Origin: Symsagittifera roscoffensis
Taxonomy: Eukaryota; Xenacoelomorpha; Acoela; Convolutidae
Assembly: GCF_963678635.1 (NCBI RefSeq)
Contig: NW_026971322.1
Span: 1 to 26,234, forward strand
DNA length: 26,234 nucleotides
Direction of reading: 5' to 3'
Positions 9,351 through 16,951 of this stretch are shown piece by piece (positions within the stretch are counted from its first letter, which is position 1; each line of letters begins with the position of its first letter). Position numbers and translations under genes: made by a program. Below the pieces are notes generated by a model. The model saw nothing but the letters and a program-made list of their open reading frames with translations, was not told the origin of the DNA and did not search any database.

Positions 9351-9983
9351 TTAAAAGTAATATCCGTAGCATGACATTAAGCTATCCCACTTATGTCCCC
9401 ATACCATGTTTAATAGGGGCTGGAGTGTCCTGTCTTTCTTCGTGGTCGCTGCAATGAAATTGCTGTCGAATACATTCCTCAGCTGGCGTCTATACATGGG
9501 GACGTCTTCCTCGTCCCTGAGGGCTGTAGCGAAACATGCTTGTGGGGTATTGTCCTCCTCGATTGTTTGGCTTTCCTGATCCACTTTATCGTTTGTGACT
9601 CTTCTAAATGTTAGGCTGTCCTCGGAAGGGATTACTTGCTGGGATGTATCGCTGAATGTTAGGTCTCGGCTTAGGTCCCTGAATGTATCGAAAGATGAGA
9701 TGTTCTTCGGATGGAGGGAGATGATTGTTTGAGCACCATTGTGGCATTTTCGCAAAATTCTTTTGAATCTTGGTAGAGTCAGACCGGACGCGGTATTGTT
9801 AAGCTGTCTGTTCATGCTTAGTGTCAGAATATGATTAGCAATTTGTTTACAATTTGAAGAACTTGAAGTACGCTTAATGCGATTGAAATTTGGCAATGGA
9901 CTTTTTACGGTGAGCTTTGTTTGCGTTGCGGGTGGTTGATGTTTTCCTACTGGATGTCTCGAAATATAGTCAATGAGCCCCAT
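9351..9983 (-). pseudogene. RNase H-integrase linker of Pol
   Basis: The frame opens with MGLIDYISRHPVG, the signature (G.KM.LADYLSR.P) that follows RNase H in Ty3/gypsy Pol. It continues through a Ser/Thr/Asn-rich, poorly conserved spacer and ends with LLNMVWGHKWDSLMS, just before the integrase zinc-binding domain. It is in the same frame as the RNase H upstream (separated by a TAA at 10047-10049) and the integrase downstream (TAA at 9351-9353), so only nonsense mutations break the polyprotein here. Confidence 0.85.
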
Positions 9984-10440
9984 TTTGTTGCCCGCTAAAT
10001 GTTTTAAATCAAAATCAAATGGTAGTAGCCGGTCTATCCATCCGCTTTATCTACTCTGATATATTTTATGGTTTTTTTTGCATTGTATCGCGCTGATTAG
10101 GGCTCGATGGTCAGTGATTAGTGTGAATTTTTTATCATACAGGTTGTATTTAAAGTGCTCTATTGCCCTGACTGATGCAAGAAGTTCTAATTCGTTGACC
10201 GAATATTTACTTTCGCATGAGTTAAGAAAGCGTGAGGCATAGGCAATGGTAGCGCATCCGTCCGGAGTTTTTTTTTGTTCTAATGCACATCCGATACCGT
10301 CTCGGCTGGCGTCGCAGACCACACGTGTTTGACGGCTACTTACGAAGTGGCGTTTTTCTGTTATGTTGTGTACGGCTTCTAAAATGTTTTTAAATGCGTT
10401 TTTGTGCGTTTCGTCCCATGTAAAGTGGAATTCATTTTCG
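9984..10440 (-). pseudogene. RNase H domain
   Basis: RNase H degrades the RNA strand of the RNA-DNA hybrid during reverse transcription. Visible motifs in order are VVCDASRDGIGCALEQ (first Asp, codon about 10311-10313), IAYASRFLNSCESKYSVNEL, ELLASVRAIEHFKYNLY (Glu), and FTLITDHRALISA (Asp). All expected acidic residues are present. After NHKIYQSR comes an in-frame TAA (10047-10049), then WIDRLLPFDFDLKHLAGNK in the same frame, which is the usual end of the domain. The single stop is the only visible defect. Confidence 0.92.
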
Positions 10441-11265
10441 ACTGATAGTAATGGACAGAGCGGTGAGCACAATTGTGCTAGGTTGGGAATAAATTTTTTT
10501 GAGTGGTGTATTGGCCCCAAAAAAAATTTGAGCTGTTTGAAAGTTTTCAGGTGACGTAGTTGTAATCTAGCTTCGGTTTTCTTTTGCATTGGAATTGTTC
10601 CATATTCACTTATGACATAAATCAACCATTCGGCCTGCTTGCAACCGAATTTACTTTTGTCGAGCAATAATGCCATATTCTCAGCATCCAGTTTGTCTAA
10701 AATTATTTTTAGTTTATTCATATGATCTTCTTTTGTACCGTGGGATATAATCATTATGTCATCTAGGAAAGCAAATGTATCTTTTTCAACGGTTAGTGTA
10801 ATTTTAATTGCTTTCTGGAATTCGGCAGGCGTATCAGTAAGGCCGTAAAATCCAGTCTGAAACTGATACGTGCAGTCGCCTGCCCTCCAATGATGCTAAA
10901 GTTACATTGCCTTCGAGTATTGTCGCTGAGTTTTAGTTGACTGTACGCCTACCTAAGGTCAATTGTTGAGAACAGTGTAGTGCCCGGTTTGTTGTGACCT
11001 TCCTGTGCTGATTGAGCCACGTTATCAAGTAGTACGTCTAAATTTGGCATCTGATACTTGTTCTTGTGTATCATTTTTAAAATTTGTTTGGAATCCATTG
11101 CTAGTTTTATGGATTAATCTTTCTTCACTGCGATGACTCTCGGGCTTATGAATTGCTGATCATTACATTTTTCAAGTTTTATTATGTGTCCTTTGTCTAT
11201 GAGGGATCTGATTTCTTGCTCCACTTTCTCTTGATTTTGTATTGGTATTCTTCGGCCCTTTTGTT
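10441..11265 (-). pseudogene. Ty3/gypsy reverse transcriptase
   Basis: The polymerase begins around RRIPIQNQEKVEQEIRSLID with HIIKLEKCND and SPRVIAVKKD, then a TAA (11114-11116) in an otherwise continuous frame. Downstream come KYQMPNLDVLLDNVAQ, FSTIDLR (motif A, Asp codon 10958-10960), a TAG (10949-10951), AYSQLKLSDNTRRQCNFSII, then a frameshift near 10870-10880. The new frame has FQTGFYGLTDTPAEFQKAI and the catalytic box FLDD (10758-10769), then KSKFGCKQAEWL and the connection HHSKKFIPNLAQL. Motif A and both motif C aspartates survive. Defects are two stops and one frameshift. Confidence 0.93.
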
Positions 11266-11725
11266 GCAACGCTTTGAATTCCTGGAGAAATGTTGTATGA
11301 ACCATGTGGTTCCATGCTCTACCAATTCGTGTACATAACCGCGGATATGTGGATTTTACCCAGTTGGTTGTTTTTTCATCTGAACAATTTATGTCATCTG
11401 ACTTACCAGTATTAACTGACTTACCACCTGGTTGCTGTTGTAGTTGAACTCCAATCAAAGGCAGAAGGTTTCTACCCAAGATATTTGCGCGCCTGTCGTC
11501 TACTACGATTAGGGAGGTTGTTTTGATCGTCCATTCACCCAATTCAATGGATGCGGTGACTCGTCCAAACGATGGAATTTTATATCCATTGTAGCAAACT
11601 TTTCTGTTTGCCTCGTCGTTTTCTTTTGTTTTCATCCGTTTGGCTGATTCAACTGTCGTCATTATCTGATTTGCAGTCTTTTAGTTAATAAACGACGCGG
11701 GTGATCCTGTGTCCGCGATGAACAC
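11266..11725 (-). pseudogene. Retroelement aspartic protease
   Basis: The protease releases Gag and Pol products. The minus strand reads MVFIADTGSPASFIN with the active-site triad DTGS at 11702-11713. A TAA at 11681-11683 interrupts the frame a few residues later, and the same frame then continues with MTTVESAKRMK, SFGRVTASIELGEW, SLIVVDDRRANILGRNLLPL. That last block matches the I.G.(D/N)LL flap-distal motif of retropepsins. The following sequence leads without a gap into the RT finger region. One nonsense codon is the only visible lesion. Confidence 0.86.
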
Positions 11726-11859
11726 CATTGTTTTCTCCACATCTAACCCGTACTAAATGTCCCTTCAGGTCGGTTTCTTCTAATTGTCCAACTGTCTTCT
11801 TTTCGAATCGAATTGCATTCGTTGTCGAATCGTCCGGATGGATTAGCTCCGGGGAGAGA

Positions 11860-12954
11860 ATGATTCTACTGTCTGTTCATCGCGGATTGCGTTTACGTCA
11901 GATGATTTGCATAATCGCGCGTAGTGTCCACGTTTGTTACATTTATTACAGATTTTGTCCCTGGCCGGGCATTTTTGGAGGTGCACCATGCCAAAAGGGT
12001 TACCCCATTTAAAGCATTGTGTTTTTTGGTCTGTTGGTTGTCCTTCGGAGTTCCCCCTTTATTGTTGTTGCAGATATAGTCCGCTTCCCCCTTGTTGGAT
12101 AATGATTATTGTTTTGACCTCTTTTTTGAATGAAACCGACTGGTTCGGTTTTCATTTTGGATACTTGGGTAGACGTTGGAGATCCTTGTTTTCGGATAAC
12201 CAATTGGTTTTCTACACTTTTCTCCCTCCTGATCGCATATTCCGGTGTTTTCGTTTCCGCCAAGAGGTCTTTTTGTACCTCATCGTTCGACATGTTTGCG
12301 GTAAACAAATCCCGGATGATCTCTGTTTCTAGTCGTCCATCATTGCAGCTGAGGCATTTGAAATTTCCTTTCACAACTAGTTCCGTTAGTAGACAGTGGT
12401 ACTGCTCTAGGTTTTTTGTCTTCCCTTGTTCTCTAGGAAAGGCTTCGTATCGGTCAAATGTCACGTTTCTTTCCTTTACAAAGAGTCGTCTTAGTCTGTC
12501 CCAGTAGTCTCTGGATAAAATTTCTTGAATTCTGAGATCCGGATAGTATGGTTCAACCATCTTTGACCCTCAGTTCCCAAGCACAAGTAGATATAGCTCC
12601 TGCATTTGATGTCCGCTTCTTCCCATGGAATTCCTTCTACTGTTGGGCCAATATTGTCCAAATATTGATATTGGTTTTCCCATGCGCTACCCGTTACTCT
12701 TGTTTGCGCAGATTGCGATCTAGAATTTGCTTGTCGGTTTCCCCCTCGTTAGGGATTTCGTACCCCGGTTCTTAGGGTTTTCGTATAGCTGAGGGGTTTT
12801 GTAAGAGATTGATCAAGTTTATTCCGTCTTTCGCGATGATGCCGAGGAATAGTTGTTGATTCCACTTGTGCCACTCTAACGGTGGTTCCGCTGAGGCTTT
12901 TTGGCAGAACGGTGTGATTTCCAATGGATTTTTTGTAACTGCTGGCTGCGCCAT
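11860..12954 (-). pseudogene. Gag with CCHC zinc knuckle
   Basis: Gag forms the particle and binds RNA. The start is MAQPAVTKNPLEITPF at 12954, whose ATG spans the LTR/primer-site junction. This first frame stops at about 12772. A frame at 12009-12560 carries the core: YYPDLRIQEILSRDYWDRLR, FDRYEAFPREQGKTKNLEQY, and the helix pattern IIRDLFTANMSNDEVQKDLL, typical of this gag family. A third frame has the nucleocapsid: a degenerate first knuckle, CFKWGNPFGMVHLQKC (second Cys is Trp), and an intact CX2CX4HX4C knuckle, CNKCNKRGHYARLC (11909-11950). At least two frameshifts and some stops (12560-12772) make it non-functional. Confidence 0.87.
12939..12953 (-). promoter_or_regulatory. Primer-binding site, tRNA-Ser-like
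   Basis: The minus strand reads TGGCGCAGCCAGCAG directly after the LTR terminus ATAACA. TGGCGCAG is the complement of a tRNA 3' end of the type CTGCGCCA, as used by several Ty3/gypsy elements that prime with tRNA-Ser. Later bases fit less well, so the exact tRNA is inferred. Confidence 0.75.
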
Positions 12955-13200
12955 GTTATGCCCACGGAAGTAATGAGCTGAGGGGTTTTGATTTTCCAGA
13001 GCAGCTTATCTTTCACCTTTTTTTCGATAAAATTAACTAAATTTGAAAAAAAAAATTCTATAATGTGTGTATTTAAAACCAACTGGTTAAATAGCGCCTA
13101 GAGATTAAGTATATATAGTACTGTTTGGTGTTTCTGTTTTAGTAGACATAATCTAATCTCCTTCCTATAGGTATGTTCTTTTTCTCTCCACTGGATAACA
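12954..13200 (-). repeat. 5' LTR of the Mag-like element (rearranged)
   Basis: Runs TGTTATCCAGTGG...GCATAACA in element orientation, 247 bp, bordered outside by GTCAT (13201-13205). Its U3-like part and its last 26 bp match the 3' LTR. Between them, however, about 70 bp (12987-13057) replace roughly 195 bp of the other LTR. Those 70 bp recur at 14007 and at 14989-15057, the latter outside any LTR context, so this LTR appears to have been remodelled by the adjacent tandem duplication. Confidence 0.88.
13107..13119 (-). promoter_or_regulatory. TATA-like box in the 5' LTR
   Basis: The minus strand reads TACTATATATACTTAATC, conserved in the 3' LTR and in the duplicated LTR fragment. Inferred core promoter of the element. 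Confidence 0.45.
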
Positions 13201-13205
13201 GTCAT
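13201..13205. repeat. Target-site duplication GTCAT, right copy
   Basis: Exact partner of 6310-6314, immediately outside the 5' LTR. The same GTCAT with its downstream flank reappears at 14218 after the LTR fragment in the second tandem unit. Confidence 0.85.
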
Positions 13206-13462
13206 CATGAAACGCTTGACGAAAGGAAACGCGTCTTCTCTATTCCTACTGTGTACTCACACTTGTGCTGTCAGTTAGATTCTCCATTGGGTAGCAGGAT
13301 GCAGATGTCTGGGATCGAATGAGTTCCTTCTCTTTTTCAATTAGCCTGTCCTCGCTGTTTAACCCATCTTTATCTTCAATCTGTCTAGTTTATGGCTATA
13401 ACTCTTTTCTGGTCCCTGATTGGCACTGATCCAGATAATGTAACTTCTCATACCACTGGAAA

Positions 13463-13560
13463 TCTCTGAAAAAGCCAAGATAAAGAAAATTTGAGATCTG
13501 AAATAGCCAAGAAAAAGAAAGTTTCAGATCTGAAATAACCAAGAAAAACAAAACTCATGC
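13463..13560. repeat. 32-bp minisatellite (3 units) with TTTCAGATCTGAAA palindromes
   Basis: GCCAAG/ACCAAG occurs at 13474, 13506 and 13538, a period of 32 bp, with AGATCTGAAATA preceding the later two units. Further AGATCTGAAA motifs follow to about 13630. Unit B of the larger duplication has only two such units (14491, 14523). TTTCAGATCTGAAA is a perfect 14-bp palindrome. Confidence 0.75.
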
Positions 13561-13680
13561 GTTTTTCAAACATTTCACAACTTATTCCAGATCTGAAATT
13601 TAGATCTGAAATATATAATTTCAGATCTGTTTTTAGAAAATCACAGGGTACGGGTGCGTGCAGGCAGATTCCGCATCTCA

Positions 13681-13682
<2 letters not shown>

Positions 13683-13732
<50 letters not shown>
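13683..13732. repeat. (AT)25 microsatellite
   Basis: Fifty bases of uninterrupted AT dinucleotides, between CTCACG and TTGGCATGC. Confidence 0.98.
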
Positions 13733-13735
<3 letters not shown>

Positions 13736-14006
13736 CATGCTCTATAAGTAACGACACAATATAAGAAAAGTCAATGAGAATGAGAATGTAATTTGCTGAC
13801 TTGCTTGATAAATATGGGGTACGGGGAGAAGCTGGATGACGATGACGTGATTGATCACTTGAAGTTGTTTCGAAGGTTCCAGTTGGGTGGGCGTGGAAAG
13901 CTAGAACAGACAATCAGCCAATAGACAAGGGAAAAAAAGTCGGTGATTGCAAGAATGCAAAAAAGCTTTCGAGTTTCCAAGTAGAAAAAAATAATTCCAA
14001 TTTTTC

Positions 14007-14217
14007 TTTGATTTTCCAAAGCAGCTTATCTTTCACCTTTTTTTCGATAAAATTAACTAAATTTGAAAAAAAGTCTATAATGTGTGTATTTAATACCAAC
14101 TAGTTAAATAGCGCCTAGAGATTAAGTATATATAGTACTGTTTGGTGTTTCTGTTTTAGTAGACATAATTTCTTCTCCTTCCTTTAGGTGTGTTCTTTTT
14201 CTCTCCACTGGATAACA
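14007..14217 (-). repeat. LTR fragment in second tandem unit
   Basis: Matches 12987-13200 of the 5' LTR, including the TATA-like box and the terminal TGTTATCCAGTGG (at 14217 in minus orientation), and is followed by the same GTCATCATG flank. It lacks the LTR 3' terminus and any internal region, so it arose by DNA duplication and not by a separate insertion. Confidence 0.88.
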
Positions 14218-14666
14218 GTCATCATGAAACGCTTGACGAAAGGAAATGCGTCTTCTCTATTTCTACTGTGTACTCACACTTGTGCTGTCAGTTAGATTCT
14301 CTTTTGGGTAGCAGGATGCAGATGTCTGGGATACAATGAGTTCCCTCTCTTTTTCAATTAGCCTGTCCGCGCTGTTTAACCCATCTTTATCTTCAACTTG
14401 TCTAGTCTATGGCTATAACTCTCCTCTGATCCCTGATTGGCACTGATCCAAATAATTTAACTTCTCTTACCACTGGGAACCTCTGAAAAAGCCAAGAAAA
14501 AGAAAGTTTCAGATCTGAAATAACCAAGAAAATCAAAACTCATGCGTTTTTCAAACATTTCACAACTTATTCCAGATCTGAAATTTAGATCTGAAATAGA
14601 TAATTTCAGATCTGTTTTTAGAAAATTTACAGGGTACGGGTGCGTGCAGGCAGACTCCGCATCTCA

Positions 14667-14668
<2 letters not shown>

Positions 14669-14714
<46 letters not shown>
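14669..14714. repeat. (AT)23 microsatellite
   Basis: Forty-six bases of AT dinucleotides at the equivalent position of the second tandem unit; two dinucleotides shorter than its partner. Confidence 0.98.
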
Positions 14715-14717
<3 letters not shown>

Positions 14718-15057
14718 CATGCTCTATAAGTAACGACACAATATAAGAAAAGTCAATGAGAATGAGAATGTAATTTGCTGACTTGCTTGATAAATATGGG
14801 GTACGGGGAGAAGCTGGATGACGATGACGTGATTGATCACTTGAGGTTGTTTCGAAGATTCCAGTTGGGTGGGCGTGGAAAACTAGAACAGACAATCAGC
14901 CAATAGACAAGGGAAAAAAAGTCGGTGATTGCAAGAATGCAAAAAAGCTTTCGAGTTTCCAAATAGAAAAAAATAATTCCAGTTTTTCTTTGATTTTCCA
15001 AAGCAGCTTATCTTTCACCTTTTTTTCAATAAAATTAACTAAATTTGAAAAAAAAAA

Positions 15058-15386
15058 TGACAGTAAGTAAAATTTTTATTGCGCTGTGAGATCTGAAAAT
15101 CAAACTCAATTTTTGAAACTAGAAGTTTCTGTCACAATATGTCTAAAAGAGTTTTTTTTAAATTGTCTGTAGGTAATTTTAATTAGTGCAGGGCAATTTT
15201 TTCTCAACTGAGAACTTGGGTCACAAAATATTTCAACTTGAAGTTGAAAATTGCTTATCATACAGTTTTCATATATGAATTTTTTTGGGAGATTTGAACT
15301 TTCAATTTTGCAGAAAGGGTCAATTCTAATATTTAATGGTTTGTCTGATGCGTGAAATTGGGCAAAATTATCAAGAATCAACAACT
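15058..15386. other. Spacer between tandem array and second LTR element
   Basis: AT-rich and without a recognised gene. It contains one unit similar to the 31-bp repeat of 2929-3075 (about 15247-15278) and ends with the AACT target-site copy of the second element. Confidence 0.5.
15383..15386. repeat. Target-site duplication AACT, left copy
   Basis: AACT precedes the TGAGTC terminus of the outermost LTR fragment at 15387 and recurs at 22610-22613 beyond the far LTR. Four-base duplications are common in Ty3/gypsy. A 4-bp match alone could be chance, but both copies abut TG/CA ends. Confidence 0.65.
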
Positions 15387-15521
15387 TGAGTCATATCTTA
15401 TTGTTTATAACTCATAGAGTAACTTCAGATAAGGCACACCGTCTGCTCGTCACGCTATCTTATTTTCGGCCGGATAGATTTGTGCAAGTTATTTGTCTAA
15501 TACCAATCTTAATCTTACTCT
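15387..15521 (-). repeat. Outer LTR fragment (3' end only)
   Basis: Matches 16572-16706 and 22231-22365 (TTGTTTATAACTCATAGAG, CTGCTCGTCACGCTATCTTA, CGGCCGGATA) with several substitutions, then breaks off after TTACTC and joins leader sequence at about 15525. It carries the outer terminus bordered by AACT. Confidence 0.85.
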
Positions 15522-15949
15522 AAAATTGTTTGTTTGTTTCCTAAATTGTCTCTTGACATAAGGCTTAGGATGATGGATGCAATATTTGGGTTAATGATTT
15601 CTAATGTCTTAAATTGTTAGTTCTTACAATTTTTTGTGGTTAGCTTAACATGGGTCGTATTTTTAGGTTGGGGAGAAAAGCGTATATCGATTCCTGAGAA
15701 TGATTTTTACTTTCTCGTGACTAATTCTAAGCTAGGATCGACCTACCTAATCTTACTTAGGGGTTGTGATTTGTGATCAATGGTTGGAGAGTTCGTTAGA
15801 AACTATTTTACGATTTACTAAGTTTAAGTACTATCCTGAAAAACTTCTGTTAATTCTGGGTCTTTAATAAGGGTTGGGTAGTGGATCGACGTTTGAGTTT
15901 GTTAGACACTAATTTAATTTGGGAGGGGAAAACAAAATTGTTCTATTTG

Positions 15950-16190
15950 ATCCAAGAATAAGCCTTGATGATTAGAAAATTAGATTTAATTTAATATAAT
16001 TTAAAAATCCAAGGGAAGCCTTGATGATCAGAATATTTAGATAAATTTAATTTATTTTAAGTCAAGTGAAATTAATTTAAAGAGCCAAGAGAAGCCTTGA
16101 TGATCAGAATATTTAGATAAAATTAATTTATTTTAAGTTAAGTGAAATTAATTTAAAGATCCAAGGGAAGCCTTGATGATCTGTTATTTT
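15950..16190. repeat. 76-bp tandem repeats in leader copy 2 (four units)
   Basis: The core AGCCTTGATGAT recurs at 15961, 16017, 16093 and 16169 (spacings 56, 76, 76). Each is preceded by CCAAG and followed by an AATTTATTTTAAGT-type AT-rich half. Confidence 0.88.
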
Positions 16191-16247
16191 AAATGAAATT
16201 AATTTAAGTGAAAACAAGGACAAATTTGATAACTTTCAGCTAAAGGT

Positions 16248-16478
16248 TTAAATGAAGAAAAGGTTTAAATTTACTGCTGGAAGTATTCTAAACATAAAAA
16301 CTTGAACTCGTTTTTGTCCTACAGTCATGAAATTGATTGGTAGATTTCTCCCTAGTCGTACGTCGTCTCTTGTCCGAGTTCTTCTCCCAATACCGGGTAG
16401 TTCTCGTTTTGTTCGGAAAATTGGCTCTGATCTATAGAGTATTGGAGACATTTCTACTAAATTTGTGTCACATAACAT
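16248..16478 (-). CDS. Conserved 76-codon leader ORF, copy 2
   Basis: Counterpart of the frame at 21907-22137, beginning MLCDTNLVEMSPILYRSEPI and ending LPAVNLNLFFI. The main changes lie in the stretch INFMTVGQKRVQVFMF. Both copies are the same length, so no frameshift has occurred since they duplicated. Confidence 0.4.
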   Translation of the reverse strand: MLCDTNLVEMSPILYRSEPIFRTKRELPGIGRRTRTRDDVRLGRNLPINFMTVGQKRVQVFMFRILPAVNLNLFFI

Positions 16479-16571
16479 TTTTTTAAGTGTTGTATTTGTC
16501 TAAATCTAATCTATTTTTTTTCTAAATCTAGGTTAGTTAAGGTCTGTTCGAGACTTTTTGGTGGCACCAGA

Positions 16572-16951
16572 TGAGTTATATCCTATTGTTTATAACTCAT
16601 AGAGTAATTTCAGATAAGGTACACCGCCTGCTCGTCACGCTATCTTATTTTCGGCCGGATAAATTTTAGGCAACTTCTTAGTCTTATACCAATCTTAATT
16701 TTACTCTTATATCTCCTAGTCTCAATAGATCTAGTGTACACCGGTTTATGCGAGTTAGTTCCAGAATGAGAACAACTGTATTCTAAGTTTAATTCAAATT
16801 GCTCTGGTTTTGAAACTAGAAGTAGTTTCAACACTTACAAATAAGTGAGTTGTTAGTTTGATGGAGTATGATTGGTTAGTTTTTAATATTTTATAGAGAT
16901 AAAATATCATAATAATAACCAATGATAAATACTAGTTTAGATCTGGTTCCA
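16572..16951 (-). repeat. Middle LTR of the composite element
   Basis: Begins TGGAACCAGATC and ends ATATAACTCA in element orientation, 380 bp, and matches 22231-22609 nearly throughout. On its upstream side (16952 on) lies internal sequence ending CCGGATGGG, a weak polypurine-tract candidate. On its downstream side lies the duplicated primer site and leader. Confidence 0.88.

Larger units (their letters stand above)
6315..13200 (-). mobile_element. Ty3/gypsy LTR retrotransposon, probably Mag-like, with both LTRs and TSD
   Basis: An almost 6.9-kb element on the minus strand with every structural landmark in order: 5' LTR (12954-13200), primer-binding site (12939-12953), gag (about 11860-12954), aspartic protease (DTGS at 11702-11713), RT (FLDD at 10758-10769), RNase H, integrase, polypurine tract (6672-6681), 3' LTR (6315-6671), all flanked by GTCAT. 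The order protease-RT-RNase H-integrase defines Ty3/gypsy. The gag zinc knuckle, the FRKPNTP-like end of the integrase and the lack of an env suggest the Mag lineage (inference). Many stops and frameshifts make it inactive, although the RT-to-integrase frame is interrupted by only two stops over 2.2 kb. Confidence 0.95.
12987..15057. repeat. Tandem duplication of about 1 kb spanning LTR and flank (two units plus a 69-bp third)
   Basis: Unit A starts at 12987, unit B at 14007 (period 1020) and a partial unit C at 14989-15057 (period 982), all beginning TTTGATTTTCCA followed by GCAGCTTATCTTTCACC. Each full unit holds the LTR interior and outer end, GTCATCATGAAACG flank, 32-bp repeats, an (AT)n tract, and a segment ending CAAAAAAGCTTTCGAGTTTCC. 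The units differ by scattered substitutions, one 32-bp unit and (AT)n length. The duplication copied LTR and flank together, so it happened after the element inserted. Confidence 0.92.
15525..16571 (-). repeat. Leader/5' internal region, copy 2
   Basis: Second copy of the leader, lying downstream of the middle LTR. Its shared sequence ends at the run TTGTTTGTTTGTTTCC (15526-15541), where it is joined directly to the truncated LTR fragment. That junction marks the internal deletion of the second element. Confidence 0.85.

Noticed and set aside
13448-13913. Overlapping open frames on both strands with long Tyr-Ile runs
   Set aside because: The Tyr-Ile runs are only the translation of the (AT)n tract; the same happens at 14542-14895. 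No other coding signal.
15950-16190. Regularly spaced repeats resembling a CRISPR array
   Set aside because: The sequence between cores is itself repeated, the spacing is 76 bp of conserved unit, there are no cas genes, and the context is a eukaryotic retroelement.
16640-16834. Minus-strand 64-codon frame inside the middle LTR, also present at 22304-22492
   Set aside because: It lies within the LTR, starts in U3-like sequence and has no motif. Its presence in both LTRs reflects LTR identity, not coding constraint.
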